Notes: generated by a model not told the origin, from the sequence alone. A DNA stretch of 64,000 nucleotides from Elymus sibiricus (GCA_039707655.1 CM077676.1:184818936-184882935); one strand, 5' to 3'. Counted from the stretch's first letter, positions 25,101 to 36,814 are shown. Translations and numbers: made by a program.

Positions 25101-25248
25101 CGCCGATCTGAGTGATCTGCTGCGCTCGAAGAAGCGGGCTGCAGAATCTGCATTTCAGTCGGCTGGCGACACGAAGCCTGTGCACATCCACCCGGAAGAT
25201 CCCAATGATGTTCCCACCAACATATCAACAACACTCGACAGCAAATAG
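22171..25248 (+). pseudogene. Element B gag-protease, one internal stop
   Basis: The ATG at 22171 (context ATCACCATGG) opens a frame that runs to TAG at 25246-25248, interrupted only by TAG at 23458-23460; element A has CAG there. It encodes a basic, Arg/Gln/Pro-rich N-terminal region (residues 1-430) and then a retrotransposon gag domain (about 23540-23960, with FTGESKPETWLEDYRVAV and the EYIQRW segment). Next come a Lys-rich linker, an atypical CxxH...H...C zinc motif (about 24286-24355), and the aspartic protease with MDGGSGLN (Asp codon at 24679) and AYHAILGRPA. Gag would form the particle and the protease would process the polyprotein. The terminal TAG is shared with element A. Confidence 0.9.
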
Positions 25249-28200
25249 GAAGAAGCGCTCGTCCAGTTCCTCCGTGAGAACTGGGACATCTTCGCATGGA
25301 AACCATCTGACATGCCGGGTGTACCCAGAGAGCTGGCTGAGCACCGTTTGCGAGTCGACCCAAAGGCAAAACCTGTGAAGGAGCATCTCTGTCGCTCTGC
25401 TTCCCAGAAGAGGAAGGCCATTGGCGAAGAAGTTGCTCGGCTCCTCGCAGCCGAGTTCATCCGTGAGGTGTACCACTCCGAGTGGCTCGCCAACGTCATC
25501 ATGGTCCCTAAGAAGGACAAGTCTCTCCAAATGTGCATTGATTTCAAGCACATCAATCGGGTCTGCCCCAAGGATCACTTCCCACTCCCCCACATAGATC
25601 AAATCGTAGATTCCACTGCGGGTTGTGAGCGTCTGTCTTTTCTGGATGCGTACTCCGGGTACCACCAGATCCAACTGTATGGGCCGGACGAAATAAAAAC
25701 TGCCTTCATCACCCCATTCGGGTGTTTCTGCTATATCACCATGCCATTCGGCCTCAAAAATGCCGGTGCCACTTTCATGCGCATGATCCAGAAGTGTTTG
25801 CAAAAATAGACCAGTCGGAATATTGAGGCGTACATTGATGATATCGTGGTCAAGTCCAGAAAAGGTTTCGACCTGCTGGCTGACTTAGCTGAAACTTTCG
25901 CAAATCCGCGGAAGTATGACATCAAACTGAATCCAGCAAAGTGCACTTTCGGAGTTCCTGGGGGCAAACTACTCGGTTTCCTCGTTTCCGAACGAGGGAT
26001 AGATGCCAATCCTGAGAAGATCGGGGCGATTGTACGAATGAAACATCCAGAGCGTCTTCATGATGTGCAGAAGCTCACGGGTTGCCTTGCAGCTCTGAGC
26101 CGATTCATCTCCCGTCTCGGCGAGAAGGCACTGCCCCTGTACCGATTGATGAAGAAATCTGATTCGTTCGAGTGGACTGCTGAAGCACAAGCAGCGTTTG
26201 TTGAGCTCAAAGCCTTGCTTTCCACCCAGCCGGTGCTTGCCACTCCGAATGAAAAGGAACCGTTGCTCTTGTACATCGCGGCCACTGGTCAAGTTGTCAG
26301 CACTGTCCTCACAGTCGAGCGAGAAGAACAGGGCAAGGCTTACAAAATGCAGTGCCCAGTTTATTATATTTCTGAAGTTCTGACTCCGTCCAAGCAGAGG
26401 TATCGTCATTACCAGAAGCTCGTCTACGGCATTTATCTGACTGCGAAGAAAGTAGCCCATTACTTCCAGGAGCACTCTGTGTCAGTCGTCAGCGACGGCC
26501 CACTGTCTGAGATCATGAACAATCGGGACGTGACTGGTCGAGTGGCGAAGTGGGCTATCGAGCTCCTGCCCCTGGACATCAAGTTCGAGGCAAAGAAGGC
26601 GATCAAATCCCAAGTATTAGTCGATTTCCTAGCCGAGTGGACTGAACAGCAGCAACCGACTCAGAGTCACCCGGAACACTGGACCATGTTCTTTGACGGT
26701 TCCAAGATGCTGAATGGTTCAGGAGCCGGAGTTGTGTTAATATCCCCGAAGGGCGATCGTCTCAGATATGTTCTGCAGATTCACTTTGATTCCTCCAACA
26801 ACGATGCCGAGTACGAAGCGCTCCTCTATGGTCTACGTATGGCTATCTCACTCGGCGTCGGCGCCTGATGGTCTACGGAGACTCGGATCTAGTTGTGAAC
26901 CAAGTGATGAAGGAGTGGGACATCAGAAGCCCCGCTATGACAGGATACTGCAACGCAGTGAGGAAGTTGGAAAAAAATTTGAAGGTCTAGAGCTACATCA
27001 CGTTCCCCGAGCCAAAAATCAGGAAGCAGACGATCTGGCAAAAATCGGGTCCACTCGGAAATCCATACCCAACAATGTTTGCCTCGAGCATTTACGTTCC
27101 CCGACTGTAAAAGAAGATCCCTTCACGGAAGAGCCCCCACAGGCAGTCAGTCCGTCCGATCCGACTGAGGTTGAAGTCCCGGCAGTCATTGATTTGGTAA
27201 TGGAGGTCCTAGCAATCACACCCGAGTGGACGGTGCCTTACATCGCATACCCGCTCAGGCAGGAACTTCCAGAAGACGAAGCTGAGGCCCGCCAGATTGT
27301 TCGCAGGTCCAAAGCCTTTGAAGTGGTCGGTGATCGGTTATACAGAAAGAGCGTCACTGGTGTGACTCAGCGCTGCATTTCTCCGGAAGGAGGTCGACTG
27401 CTCCTGGAGGAGATTCACTCGGGAACTTGTGGGCACCACGCGTCCTCTCGGACAATCGTGGCTAAAGCTTACCGAGCCGGTTTCTTCTGGCCCTGTGCCA
27501 ATGAAGCTGCGCTGGAGATAGTACAGCACTGTGCCGGGTGCCAGTTCTATGCGAACTTATCCCACAAGCCTGCGTCTGCTCTGAAGACCATTCCACTCGT
27601 CTGGCCGTTTGCAGTCTGGGGACTCGACATGGTAGGACCCCTCCGGACGGGGGCGAGTGGATTCACTCACTTGCTGGTTGCAGTCGACAAGTTCACTAAG
27701 TGCATCGAAGCCAAACCCATCAAGAAACTAGACTCTCGTACAGCGATCAAGTTCATGAAGGAGATAGTATTCAGATACGGCGTGCCTCACAGCATCATCA
27801 CTGACAACGGTTCAAACTTTGACTCGGAAGAGTTCAGGACATTTTGTGCCGGCCAGGGTACTCGAGTCGATTATGCATCTGTGGCACACCCGCAGTCGAA
27901 TGGACAAGCGGAGAGAGCAAATGGACTGATACTTCAAGGGTTAAAGCCGCGACTCATGCGCGATTTGGATCATGCAGCTGGAGCCTGGGTCACCGAGTTG
28001 CCATCGGTTCTTTGGGGCTTGAGGACGACCCCCAACCGGTCCACCAATCGTACTCCCTTCTTCATGGTGTACGGAGCTGAAGCCGTCCTGCCGAGTGACT
28101 TGCTCCATAATTCACCCCGAGTGGAACTGTACTCTGAAGCTGAAGCAGAGCAAGCACGGCAAGACGCCGTTGATCTCTTGGAGGAGGAAAGGGAGATGGC

Positions 28201-28459
28201 TCTGATCCGTTCAACCATTTATCAGCAAGATCTACGACGTTTTCACAGCAGGCACGTCCGAAGTCAGACCTTTCAGGAAGGAGATCTTGTCCTCCGAGTG
28301 GATCAACAGCGACCACAAAAGCTTGCTCCCGCGTGGGAAGGCCCCTTCCTCGTGTCAAAGGTTCTGCACAACGGAGCATACCGCCTGTACAACCTTCAGA
28401 AGCAAGCGGACGAGCCCCGTGCTTGGAATGCAGATTTGCTGCGACGATTTTATACTTGA
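25249..28459 (+). pseudogene. Element B pol (RT, RNase H, archaeal RNase H, integrase), broken
   Basis: The frame continues from the gag-protease stop. Reverse transcriptase covers about 25310-26000, with the YIDD active site at 25831-25842. RNase H covers about 26250-26640, a second archaeal-type RNase H about 26680-27050 (HWTMFFDGSK, DAEYEALLYGL), and integrase about 27390-28459. The integrase has its HHCC finger, DMVGP (about 27628), TDNGSNF (about 27799), NGQAERAN (about 27899) and a C-terminal WEGPF motif. Lesions are TAG at 25807-25809 (CAG in A), a one-base deletion near 26857 and another in an A-run at 26971-26977. No chromodomain is seen. The TGA at 28457-28459 is the natural end. 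Confidence 0.9.
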
Positions 28460-28599
28460 TGATGAGATGTAATAAAAAGTACTCGAGTGACATTTGATGA
28501 ATAAAAGCATGACTTTTCCAGTTCTACGTTCAAGTTCGCTCGTACGCATTCTCTGGCTTACAACCCCCAGTGGGTGTATGACGTTCAACTTAGCTGCAA

Positions 28600-29970
28600 A
28601 CCAGTTTTTGCCTAAGTTAAAACGCTACTCCGAGTGACGAGCAACCCTCTCACTCGGAGGCTTGGCTGCGAACCAGTTTTCGCCCAAGTCGAAAACGCTA
28701 CTCCGAGTGACGAGCAACCCTCTCACTCGGGGGCTTGGCTGCGGACCAGTTTTCGCCCAAGTTAAATGCTACTCCGAGTGAAGAGCAACCCTCTCACTCA
28801 GGGGCTTGGCTGCGGACCAGCTTCCACCCAAGTTAAAAACTACTCCGAGTGACGAGCAACCCTCTCACTCGGAGGCTTGGCTGCGGACCAGTTTTCGCCC
28901 AAGTTAAACACTACTCCGAGTGAAGAGCAACCCTCTCACTCAGAGGCTTGGCTGCGGACCAGCTTTCGCCCAAGTCTAAAACGCTACTCCAAGCGAAGAG
29001 CAACCCTCTCACTCCGAGGCTTGGCTGCGGACCAGTTTTCGCCCAAGTTAAACGCTACTCCGAGTGAAGAGCAACCCTCTCACTCGGGGGCTTGGCCGCG
29101 GACCAGCTTCCGCCCAAGTTAAAAACTACTCCGAGTGACGAGCAACCCTCTCACTCCGAGGCTTGGCTGCGAACCAGTTTTCGCCCAAGTCTAAAACGCT
29201 ACTCCGAGTGACGAGCAACCCTCTCACTCGGGGGCTTGCGGACCAGTTTTCGCCCAAGTTAAACGCTACTCCGAGTGAAGAGCAACCCTCTCACTCGGGG
29301 GCTTGGCTTCGGACCAGCTTCCGCCCAAGTTAAAAACTACTCCGAGTGACGAGCAACCCTCTCACTCGGAGGCTTGGCTACGAACCAGTTTTCGCCCAAG
29401 TCTAAAACGCTACTCCGAGTGACGAGCAACCCTCTCACTCGGGGGCTTGGCTGCGGACCAGTTTTCGCCCAAGTTAAACGCTACTCCGAGTGAAGAGCAA
29501 CCCTCTCACTCGGGGGCTTGGCTGCGGACCAGCTTCCGCCCAAGTTAAAAACTACTCCAAGTGACGAGCAACCCTCTCACTCGGAGGCTTGGCTGCGGAC
29601 CAGTTTTCGCCCAAGTTAAACGCTACTCCGAGTTAAGAGCAACCCTCTCACTCGGAGGCTTGGTTGCAGACCAGCTTTCACCCAAGTCTAAAACGCTACT
29701 CCGAGCGAAGAGCAACCCTCTCACTCGGAGGCTTGGCTGCGGACCAGTTTTCGCCCAAGTTAAACGCTACTCCGAGTGAAGAGCAACCCCCTCACTCGGA
29801 GGTTTGGCTGCGGACCAGCTTTCGCCCAAGTTAAAAACTACTCCGAGCGAAGAGAAACCCTCTCACTCGGGGGGCTTGGCTGCGGACCAGCTTTCGCCCA
29901 AGTTAAAAATTACTCCGAGTGAAGAGCATCCCTCTCACTCGGAGGCTTAGCTGCGAACCAGTCTTCGCCT
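28600..29970 (+). repeat. Tandem array of about 74-bp units, element B
   Basis: About 18 units follow pol. The unit core reads ACTCCGAGTGAxGAGCAACC, then CTCTCACTCGG, GGGCTTGGCTGCGGACCAG and TTTCGCCCAAGTTAAA. Each unit carries the family motif twice (CCGAGTG, CACTCGG), and its CTCGGGGGCTTGG segment resembles the true PPT GATTCGGGGGCTAATG. Units alternate between slightly different variants (TTTTCG and TTCCGC), suggesting higher-order repeats of two to three units. Open frames through it are artefacts. Element A has the homologous array at 40845-42175. Confidence 0.9.
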
Positions 29971-30135
29971 AAGACAAAACCCAATTCAAAGATGCGAAAA
30001 ACTCGAAGGAAAGCATTCGATTAACTCCAGAAGTTCAAAAGCGAATACGAGTATGCGGGCCCAAAACCCGAAAGAGTTTAACGATTACAATTCCACTCGG
30101 CATACCGAGGTTAATGGATGAGACTTACAGTTCTT

Positions 30136-33100
30136 TCACGCCCCTGTAGGGCTGGCTGGCTCGACAAAGACATCCAAGTCGATTCCGTCCGCAATCCGAG
30201 TGGCCGCTTCGATGAACGTCTCCATGAAGTCCTCAAACTGGAGTTTCTTCGTGTTGGCAACTTGGAGAGCCTTCAGTTTCTCCTCCTTGGCCTCCTTGCA
30301 ATGCACTCGGACCAGGGAGAGCGCCACGTCGGCCCCGCAGCGAGCAGTCGACTTCTTCCACGCTTGCACTCGGCCGGGAATGTCGTTGAGGCGAGTCATC
30401 ATGGCCTCCAGGTCGGTGTCGAGAGTATCTTCTGGCCACAGCTCCTTGTCGATTCTGCCGAGTGCACCCCGCAGACGGATGATATACCCTTGGACGTCTT
30501 CGATGCGGGTTTCCACCCGTAGGATGCCCATAGCAGCCTTATCACCGACGAGTGAAACGGAAGGATCCAGATCCTTCTCGATTCTGTCAGTTTCCAGATT
30601 GAAGTCTCGGCAGTACTCTGCGAAGAAGAAAAGAGGAGAGTTGAACATCAACATGCAAGAAGTTCACTCGGAGAAAAGTTGAAATGCGCTCGGTCGATAT
30701 AAGTTACCTGCAAGCTTGGTGTACATCTCCTCCGTGAACTCCTCTATGTACTTCTCCAGGGCGTTCTTCTTCTCGATCAACTGGGTGACCTTCTCATTCA
30801 GAGTCTCCTTCTCTTTCTCGAAGGCTTCCGCCTGGATCTTGAGCTTGCTTTCCCACTCGGTTTGCTGCTTCTTGAGCTCCAGTACCTCTTTCTTCAGCGA
30901 TGCGTTCTCTGCTTCGAGCTTCCCGAATGAGGCCAGCTTCTCTTCGGCGGCCTTAGTCTTCTCCTTCGCGATTTGCTGCGCTCCAGCCAGTTCGTTGTCC
31001 TTGTTCTCGAGTGCCTGCTTCATGGTATCTAAAGAGATAGAAGTTCTGAGCCGCACTTGGAGTCGGTGGTTTTCACTACGCACATCTGTTCGAGTGAAGT
31101 CACTCGGTTCAAAGAATGAAAAAAGGTGAAGGCAGAATGCTCGGCAATTGAAGCTTACCTCCCATAGTCTTGAGCTCTGCTTGAGCACGCGCAGTGTTCC
31201 TCCTCTCCACCTCCAAATCGACTCGGTGAAGATCAGCAACTGGCTGCACAACACCCCCTGCATGGTGGTCACCTCCAAATTCACTCGGAGCTGGGCCGTT
31301 TCCTTCTCCAGTGCCACGTACTGAGTCCCAAGCTCACAAGTTTTCTGAAATACGAGAGAGAACAGTTAACGTCAAGAAATATCCTGAAGTACCATTCGAC
31401 AAGGGAAGAACAAGCTTGATCAGTATCAGATCCTAAGTTCTAAGACTCCTGCCGACTGCCCGCAGTCGACGGCAATCTCGGGGACTACACCTAGTGGGTG
31501 CACTCAGCGTGCCCCCACTGGAATGGTATCCACTCAGAACGGTCCGCCCGATCCGAGTGATGGCCAAACACAAAAAAAATAGGTGCCCAGAGATCGACAC
31601 TCCTGGAAGGAACAAGCTTGACCAGTATCAGATCCTAAGTTCTAAGACTTCCGCCGACTGCCCGCAGTCGATGGTAGTCTCGGGGACTACACCAAGTGGG
31701 TGCACTCAGCGTGCCCCCACTGGAATGGTATCCACTCGGAACGGTCCGCCCGATCCGAGTGATGGCCGAAAAGCAAAAAAAACAACAACAACAACAACAA
31801 CAAAACAAGTTCTAAGCTCTAAGACTCCCGCTGACTACCCGCAGTCGACGGCAGTCTCGGGGACTACACCCAGTGGGTGCACTCAGCGTGCCCCCATTGG
31901 AATGGTATCCACTCGGAACCGGTCCGCCCGGTCCGAGTGACGGCCAAACACAAAAACACCCAGTGGGTGTACTAGATACTTTCCAACTGGAATTCCTAAT
32001 GAAGAAAAAAGACTTGGAAGTCAACTTACAAGAGCACTTACTCGGACATTCTCCTGGAGAGCGACACTGGCATCATAAGCTAGCTTCCCGACCGCGCACA
32101 TCTCCCTGAGCCGTTGGGTCATCAATTCCGCCTGGATCATCGCCTCCTTGCTGGCCCCGGTTTGGTCCTCTGGCGTCTTGTACAGAGTGAAGATGTTGAC
32201 GGGAGCAGTCGGAACCGAGGCCAGGGCAGTCGACGGAACCGCAGCAGGACCAGCCCCAGCCTGAGAACCTTGCCCCAGAGGCGCGGTCAAAGCGGGGGCA
32301 GGTGGAGCTCGAGGCACTTCGTTCGGCGACATCTTTCGTGTGGTGGTCCGAGGAGCAGTCGGAACTGGGGTCTCCTTCTCTGTGGCCCTCCGCGGCGGCT
32401 CTTCATCATCATCTCCGACGTGGATGACCTCTGCAAACATTACGTTCACTCGGCGCAATCAGTCGCAATGCACGATTCAATCGAACGAGGACATTTCAGT
32501 CGAATGACAAGTTACAGTAAAGATGAAGTTATTGTTACCTCTTTGAGAAGTGGCCGCGTCTGCTGTCTCAGCTTCGGTGTGATCCCCATCAATCTGCATG
32601 GGAGACATCGTCGAGGTTGCAGCACTGGTTCATAAGATGCACTCGGTCAGAAGAATCACAAAAGTTAGCAAAGACAGAAAAGAAAAGCTGAGAAGAATAC
32701 TCACGTTGAGGCGACAGGCACAACGACCTTGATTTGGGGCATAGCCTTCCGAGGCTTGGGGGAAGCGACCTTGGGCTGCTTGGCGGCCTTCTCAGTCGGC
32801 GCAGGCATCGGCGTCCGAGCGCGCTTCGGAGCCTTAGCACTCGGAACCGCCTTCTTCTCCGAGCCTTCACTCGGATCCTGGGCTCGTTTGGAGCCGTGCT
32901 CGTAACCCAGCTCCGGAGAAAGAGAAGACTCGTCATCGTCGCTGCCGTCTGAGTCTTCACTTTCCTCCTCGATGTCCTCCGTGTAGCTGCCCCTGGCGCT
33001 GCCATGCTCGCTCTCTGCACCTCCGACAAGTTGTTCTCCATTCGGCACAGGCGATAACATCTTTTGGAATTCCTGCAAGACACAAAGATCAGAGACAGTC

Positions 33101-34150
33101 GGTTCAGTTAGATTACTCAGTTCATTCGGAACATTTGCACATAAGTGATTCACTCGGAAATGCATGTCATACCTCCAGCGGCAGGTTGTTGGCATCGAAG
33201 GGCGGGACCCGTCTCGACCCTCGCGGATTGTCACGCGCGCTAGTGATGCACTTGATCCACCGTTCCATGTCTTTCGCCTCGACGTTTTCCGGATGCACTC
33301 GGGTCGGATCGCTGGGCCCAGCATAGAGCCACATGGGGTGAGCCCGCTCCTGCAGCGGTTGGATTCTCCGACTGAGAAATACCTCCAGAAGGTCTAGGCC
33401 AGTCAATTCACCCTGAATCAGACTAACCACGGCAGTCATCAAGATCGATACATCCGTCTTCTCCTTTTTATCAACTGTTAGCGAGGGAGGAGGCTGAATT
33501 CTCTCGGTCGTGTAAGGAGGAAGACCAGTCGACGAGCCCGAGCACGGCAGGTCATTGCAGTAGAACCAGGACGACTGCCAGCCCCTCACCGAGTCAGGAA
33601 AAGACATGGATGGGAATGCACTCTTACCCCTCATCTGAATACCTAGGCCACCGCACATCTGGATCACGTGCGTCCTGTCTCCATTCGGGTCAACCTTCTT
33701 AACCGATTGAGATCGGCACGTGAAGATATGTTTGAACAAACCCCAGTGCGGCGGACAACCCAGAAAGTTTTCGCACAAAGAAACAAATGCGGCGAGATAC
33801 ATAATAGCGTTTGGAGGCAGATGGTGGAGCTGAGCACCGAAGAAGTTCAAGAATCCGCGGAAAAAAGGATGGGGTGGCATGGAGAAACCTCGCTCCACGT
33901 GAGTGGTGAGAAGCACTCGCTCCCCGGGGCGCGGCGCGGGCTCGATCTCCCCCTCCTCCGGCAGCCTCCACGTCCCGTCACGGATCAGCCCGTCCACGAC
34001 GAGCCCGTTGACGTCATCGAGCGTGGTGGTCGGCGGGATCCAGTCGCCCTGGATCCACCCGGGCGGGCGCACGGCTCGCGAGCTCGAAGCCTTCCTCCCC
34101 TTCGCCGCCTTCTTCGCCTTCTCGAGCTGAGCGGTCTTGTCCTTCACCAT
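30136..34150 (-). pseudogene. Element B antisense gene: Transposase_28-like coiled-coil protein (multi-exon)
   Basis: Predicted exons on the minus strand are 34150-33173, 33072-32705, 32624-32539, 32430-32042, 31344-31159, about 31090-30710 and about 30622-30136. Splice sites are GT/AG and phases fit through exon 4. The ATG is preferred at 34150 (MVKDKTAQ), which aligns with A. Exon 1 carries the Transposase_28 region (HPFFRGFLNFFGAQLHHLPP, VSLCENFLGC); exons 2-4 are acidic, Ser/Pro/Ala-rich; exons 5-6 form a long Glu/Lys coiled coil; the last exon is a helical domain with ELWPEDTLD and VQAWKKS. Exon 5 holds a 62-bp insertion flanked by near copies of an 18-base sequence (about 31215-31295), which shifts the frame. 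The function is unknown. Confidence 0.75.
31491..31900 (-). repeat. Intronic hairpin repeats in element B antisense gene
   Basis: Three spaced copies (31491-31521, 31692-31723, 31868-31900) of an inverted repeat with a 13-base stem, CCAGTGGGTGCAC / GTGCCCCCACTGG, and a 5-base loop TCAGC lie in the long intron between exons 4 and 5. Each is followed by a GGAATGGTATCCACTCGGAA segment and a GATCCGAGTGATGGC segment. An (AAC)n microsatellite lies at about 31780-31805. Element A has the same arrangement at 38987-39278. Confidence 0.75.
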
Positions 34151-34825
34151 CGCCGCTGAACTCACCAGCACCGAGGAAGATTTGCGCGGAGTGGGTCGCG
34201 GGAGAAGAGATCGGGCAGATTGAGGAAGTTGAGAAAAGGGGATCTATCTCTCTCTCCCTCTCCGCCACGGCCGCCTCTTATATCGCCGCCCGCACCGCTC
34301 CCCAATCCACGCCGTTGAACAGCGGGCCCGCAGATCTCCTCAAATCGTGCCGCCGAAGATCCAGCAGTACGTGGCGAAAAGTGGGGCAAAAATCGAGGCG
34401 TCACGCCCCACTTTCACCACTCATTGCGCTGCAACCGTTTATGCGCGCTCAAATATGGTTTCAAATCCCGCAAAATCTGGAGTCTGGCAACCCGATTGCC
34501 CTCACTCCAAAGACGTGCCGCATTCGCTCGGATCCGCTCCGGTGCACGGCATATGGATACTCATTTCACTCGGATGGGAAACTACTCACTCGGATGGAAG
34601 CTACCCACTCGGATGGAAGCTACTCACTCGGACAGAAACTACTCATCCGGATGAAGACCGCTCATTTCACTCGGACATCGTATGGTCCAGAATCCGTCAA
34701 GGTGCGATGCGAAAACAAGGGCGTCTAATGACCAGTTAGAGTTCTTGAGCGCTCCCGTAGCACTCAACTCATCTGGAAATTTGCCTTGACTCGACTCACC
34801 TAACCTCGATCGATTCGGGGGCTAA
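34151..34825 (-). promoter_or_regulatory. Upstream region of element B antisense gene, micro-tandem array and PPT
   Basis: For the antisense gene (minus strand) this is the promoter side: GATATAAG lies at 34276-34284, about 130 bp before its ATG. At 34566-34680 a roughly 19-bp unit based on CACTCGGATGGAAGCTACT repeats five to six times, so the family motif is clustered upstream of the antisense promoter. For the element itself the segment ends in the PPT CGATTCGGGGGCTAA (34811-34825) next to the 3' LTR. No other gene is seen. Confidence 0.6.
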
Positions 34826-35397
34826 TGACGAGGGCATGTACTAGGGATAGGGTAATAGGCCTGACTTATGGACCCTTCCCTAGGACGCCACACGTCTTAC
34901 ACTGGGCCCCAAGGCCAGATCAACAACCCAGAATTCCGCAAACTGACATTCACTCGGAGTTTTACAAACCACTCGGGAGGCAAGAGTTCACTCGACAGAC
35001 TCGTTTCACTCGGAACACCCGAAAGTCACTCGGCCAGAGAAGACCAGGAGTCTCCAGGAGCGCAACGGTCGGGACGCACGTTCTCCTGTATTAATTGTCA
35101 TCAATATGCCCGTTACCTGGCGCACTTATACCCCTCTTAACCCCCTGTAATGGCTGGCGTCGATGGGAGGGCTGGCGAGACTATATAAGCCGCCCCACTG
35201 CTCCATTCCAAGGGTTCGCAACCTATTGTAATCATACACTCAAGCAATACAGCTCCAGAGCACCGAGACGTAGGGCTATTACCTCCACCGCTGAGGGGCC
35301 TGAGCTCGTAAATCCGAGTGTAACACCTGCGCCGTAGCTAGGCTCTGCCCTCTCATTCCTACCCCCACACACTACTGTCAGACTTGCACCCACGACA
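34826..35397 (+). mobile_element. Element B 3' LTR
   Basis: This 572-bp LTR is identical in length to the 5' LTR, with about 12 base differences and no indels. It is followed by the CCGTC target duplication at 35398-35402. Confidence 0.95.
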
Positions 35398-36283
35398 CCG
35401 TCCTGAGTTATTTGGACAGTACTTGATGTGGGGGGTGGGCGGGATAAAAAATTTGATCCCAGCGGAGTGTGAGTCCGGGATAAAAAATTTGATCCTAACG
35501 CGCCGAGCTCTAGACCCAGATAGTTGGCCGAGCTCGAGTGCGTGGACTCGAGGTTGCGTGCTGAACCAGACTTCGGCTTTAAACTCTCTCCGGAGCGGAG
35601 TTCGGCTGCCGAGCTGGAAGGCGAGGCCTGCTGATTGGGAATTCGCACTTCATGTGCTTCCGGTTCCGGGGAGAGGGGCGGGCCCTCAGTCGAGCCTTCG
35701 ATAGTGGCGACCATGTGGGCAGCCGGAGGGGCGTGAATTTCCCTGTCATCGGTCTTAATCCCGATCTGATCGTAGACCGAGGACTGACCCTTGGTGATTC
35801 CCATGGCTTGGATTCGATCTAGTATCCCATTTAATAACGAGAGATCCGTCGGCTCCAAGTTCTAGCAGTTTACAGGGTCAACCCGCAGTATGGTCTTGAC
35901 GGGGCGTCCAAATCTGCCCGGCAGTCATGTTCGGTCGAGGCTGATTTTCGGCAGCCGAGCGCGGAGATTAGATCCGGGCTCAAGTCTAGGTCCGCAGTGG
36001 CGGCTCTACTGGTAGTGGGATTGGCCGTACTTGAAGTCGATGCTTTAGGATTTGCGGGTCCTTCAGGCGAGGCTGAGGACCCTGTGAGGATAAGATCTCC
36101 CCGGGAGTCGGCGACGAACTCTAAGTTTCCGAACCTGATCTCCTGGTCGGGGGTGAAGCTATCGACCCGGCCGAGGCGGCCGGCCGGATCAGCGTGTAGC
36201 ATGACGCTGCCGATCGCGAAGAGCTAGCCGGGAACGAAAGTGTCCCTGCTGCTAGCGCCGTCGCTGATGATTGGGCGAGCCAT
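35398..36283 (-). pseudogene. Element D gag, 5' part
   Basis: The minus-strand ATG at 36283 (MARPIISDGASS) lies about 45 bases after the D 5' LTR. A TAG occurs at about 36226 in a context that suggests CAG originally. The frame then runs as a Ser/Ala/Thr-rich gag N-terminus to about 35870 and shifts to another frame (35858 to about 35400) before insertion B. No CCHC knuckle is visible. The 36284-36327 segment, which should hold the PBS, reads TTGGTGCTTTCATTGAGAG on the minus strand; I could not assign its primer tRNA. Confidence 0.65.
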
Positions 36284-36327
36284 TGATCCTTGATGACCAA
36301 CGGCGGATCTCTCAATGAAAGCACCAA

Positions 36328-36814
36328 TGTCGGTACCAAAACCGGTAGATCTCGGGTAGGGGATCGGAACTATGGGTCTAGGAATCAATGGGTAACAGAG
36401 AACGTAGAGACGATGATTTACCCAGGTTCGGGCCCTCTCGAAGAGGTAATACCCTACGTCCTGTTAGATTGTATTGATGTGATTGTATGAAGGTTACAGA
36501 GTTAATCTACCTCGAGATCGGATGGGCTAAACCCTAGGTAATGAATATGATGATCCTCTATGGACTAAACCCTCTGGTTTATATAGACACCAGAGGGACC
36601 TAGGGTTACATACTGTCGGTTACCATCCGAGGATAAACATGCCGACTACGCCAATAATTACTTGGAGGAGACGCCAGGTCTTCGGTGGTTTCCTTCTGGT
36701 GTACGTGGTCGCCCACAATCCGGCCTTCCTTCGATGAGTAGAGAGCGGCCCATCAGCCCGGCCTACGAGAGATAGGCCGGTAGCCCGAGTACCCCCTAGT
36801 CCGGGACACCCTCA
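36328..36814 (-). mobile_element. Element D 5' LTR
   Basis: This 487-bp LTR reads TGAGGGTGTCCCGG...GGTACCGACA on the minus strand. The target duplication CTCGC follows on the plus side at 36815-36819. Confidence 0.9.

Larger units (their letters stand above)
21532..35397 (+). mobile_element. Element B: Tat-lineage Gypsy retrotransposon, complete structure
   Basis: The target duplication is CCGTC (21527-21531, 35398-35402). The LTRs are 572 bp each (21532-22103, 34826-35397) with about 12 differences, mostly transitions. In order it has a tRNA-Lys type PBS, gag-protease, reverse transcriptase, two RNase H domains, integrase, a tandem array of about 74-bp units, an antisense gene, a micro-tandem array, a PPT and the 3' LTR. 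It is inserted in the gag of D. At 13.9 kb it is structurally whole, but gag-pol carries at least three TAG stops and two one-base deletions, so it probably moved with help from a competent relative or decayed quickly after insertion. It is the same family as A. Confidence 0.95.
12403..36814 (-). mobile_element. Element D: Tat-lineage Gypsy retrotransposon hosting B
   Basis: The target duplication is CTCGC (12398-12402, 36815-36819). The two LTRs are exactly 487 bp each (12403-12889, 36328-36814) and differ at 17 positions by eye. On the minus strand the order is gag (36283-35398, then 21531-20801 across insertion B), protease, reverse transcriptase, RNase H, second RNase H and integrase (to 16927), with a PPT at 12890-12902. 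A plus-strand antisense gene fills 13284-16133. D sits inside exon 1 of element A's antisense gene. Its LTR and proteins differ clearly from A/B, so it is another family of the same lineage. Confidence 0.9.

Noticed and set aside
28600..29970. Regularly spaced repeats resembling a CRISPR array
   Set aside because: Whole units of about 74 bp repeat without unique spacers, the array lies inside a plant retrotransposon, and there are no cas genes.
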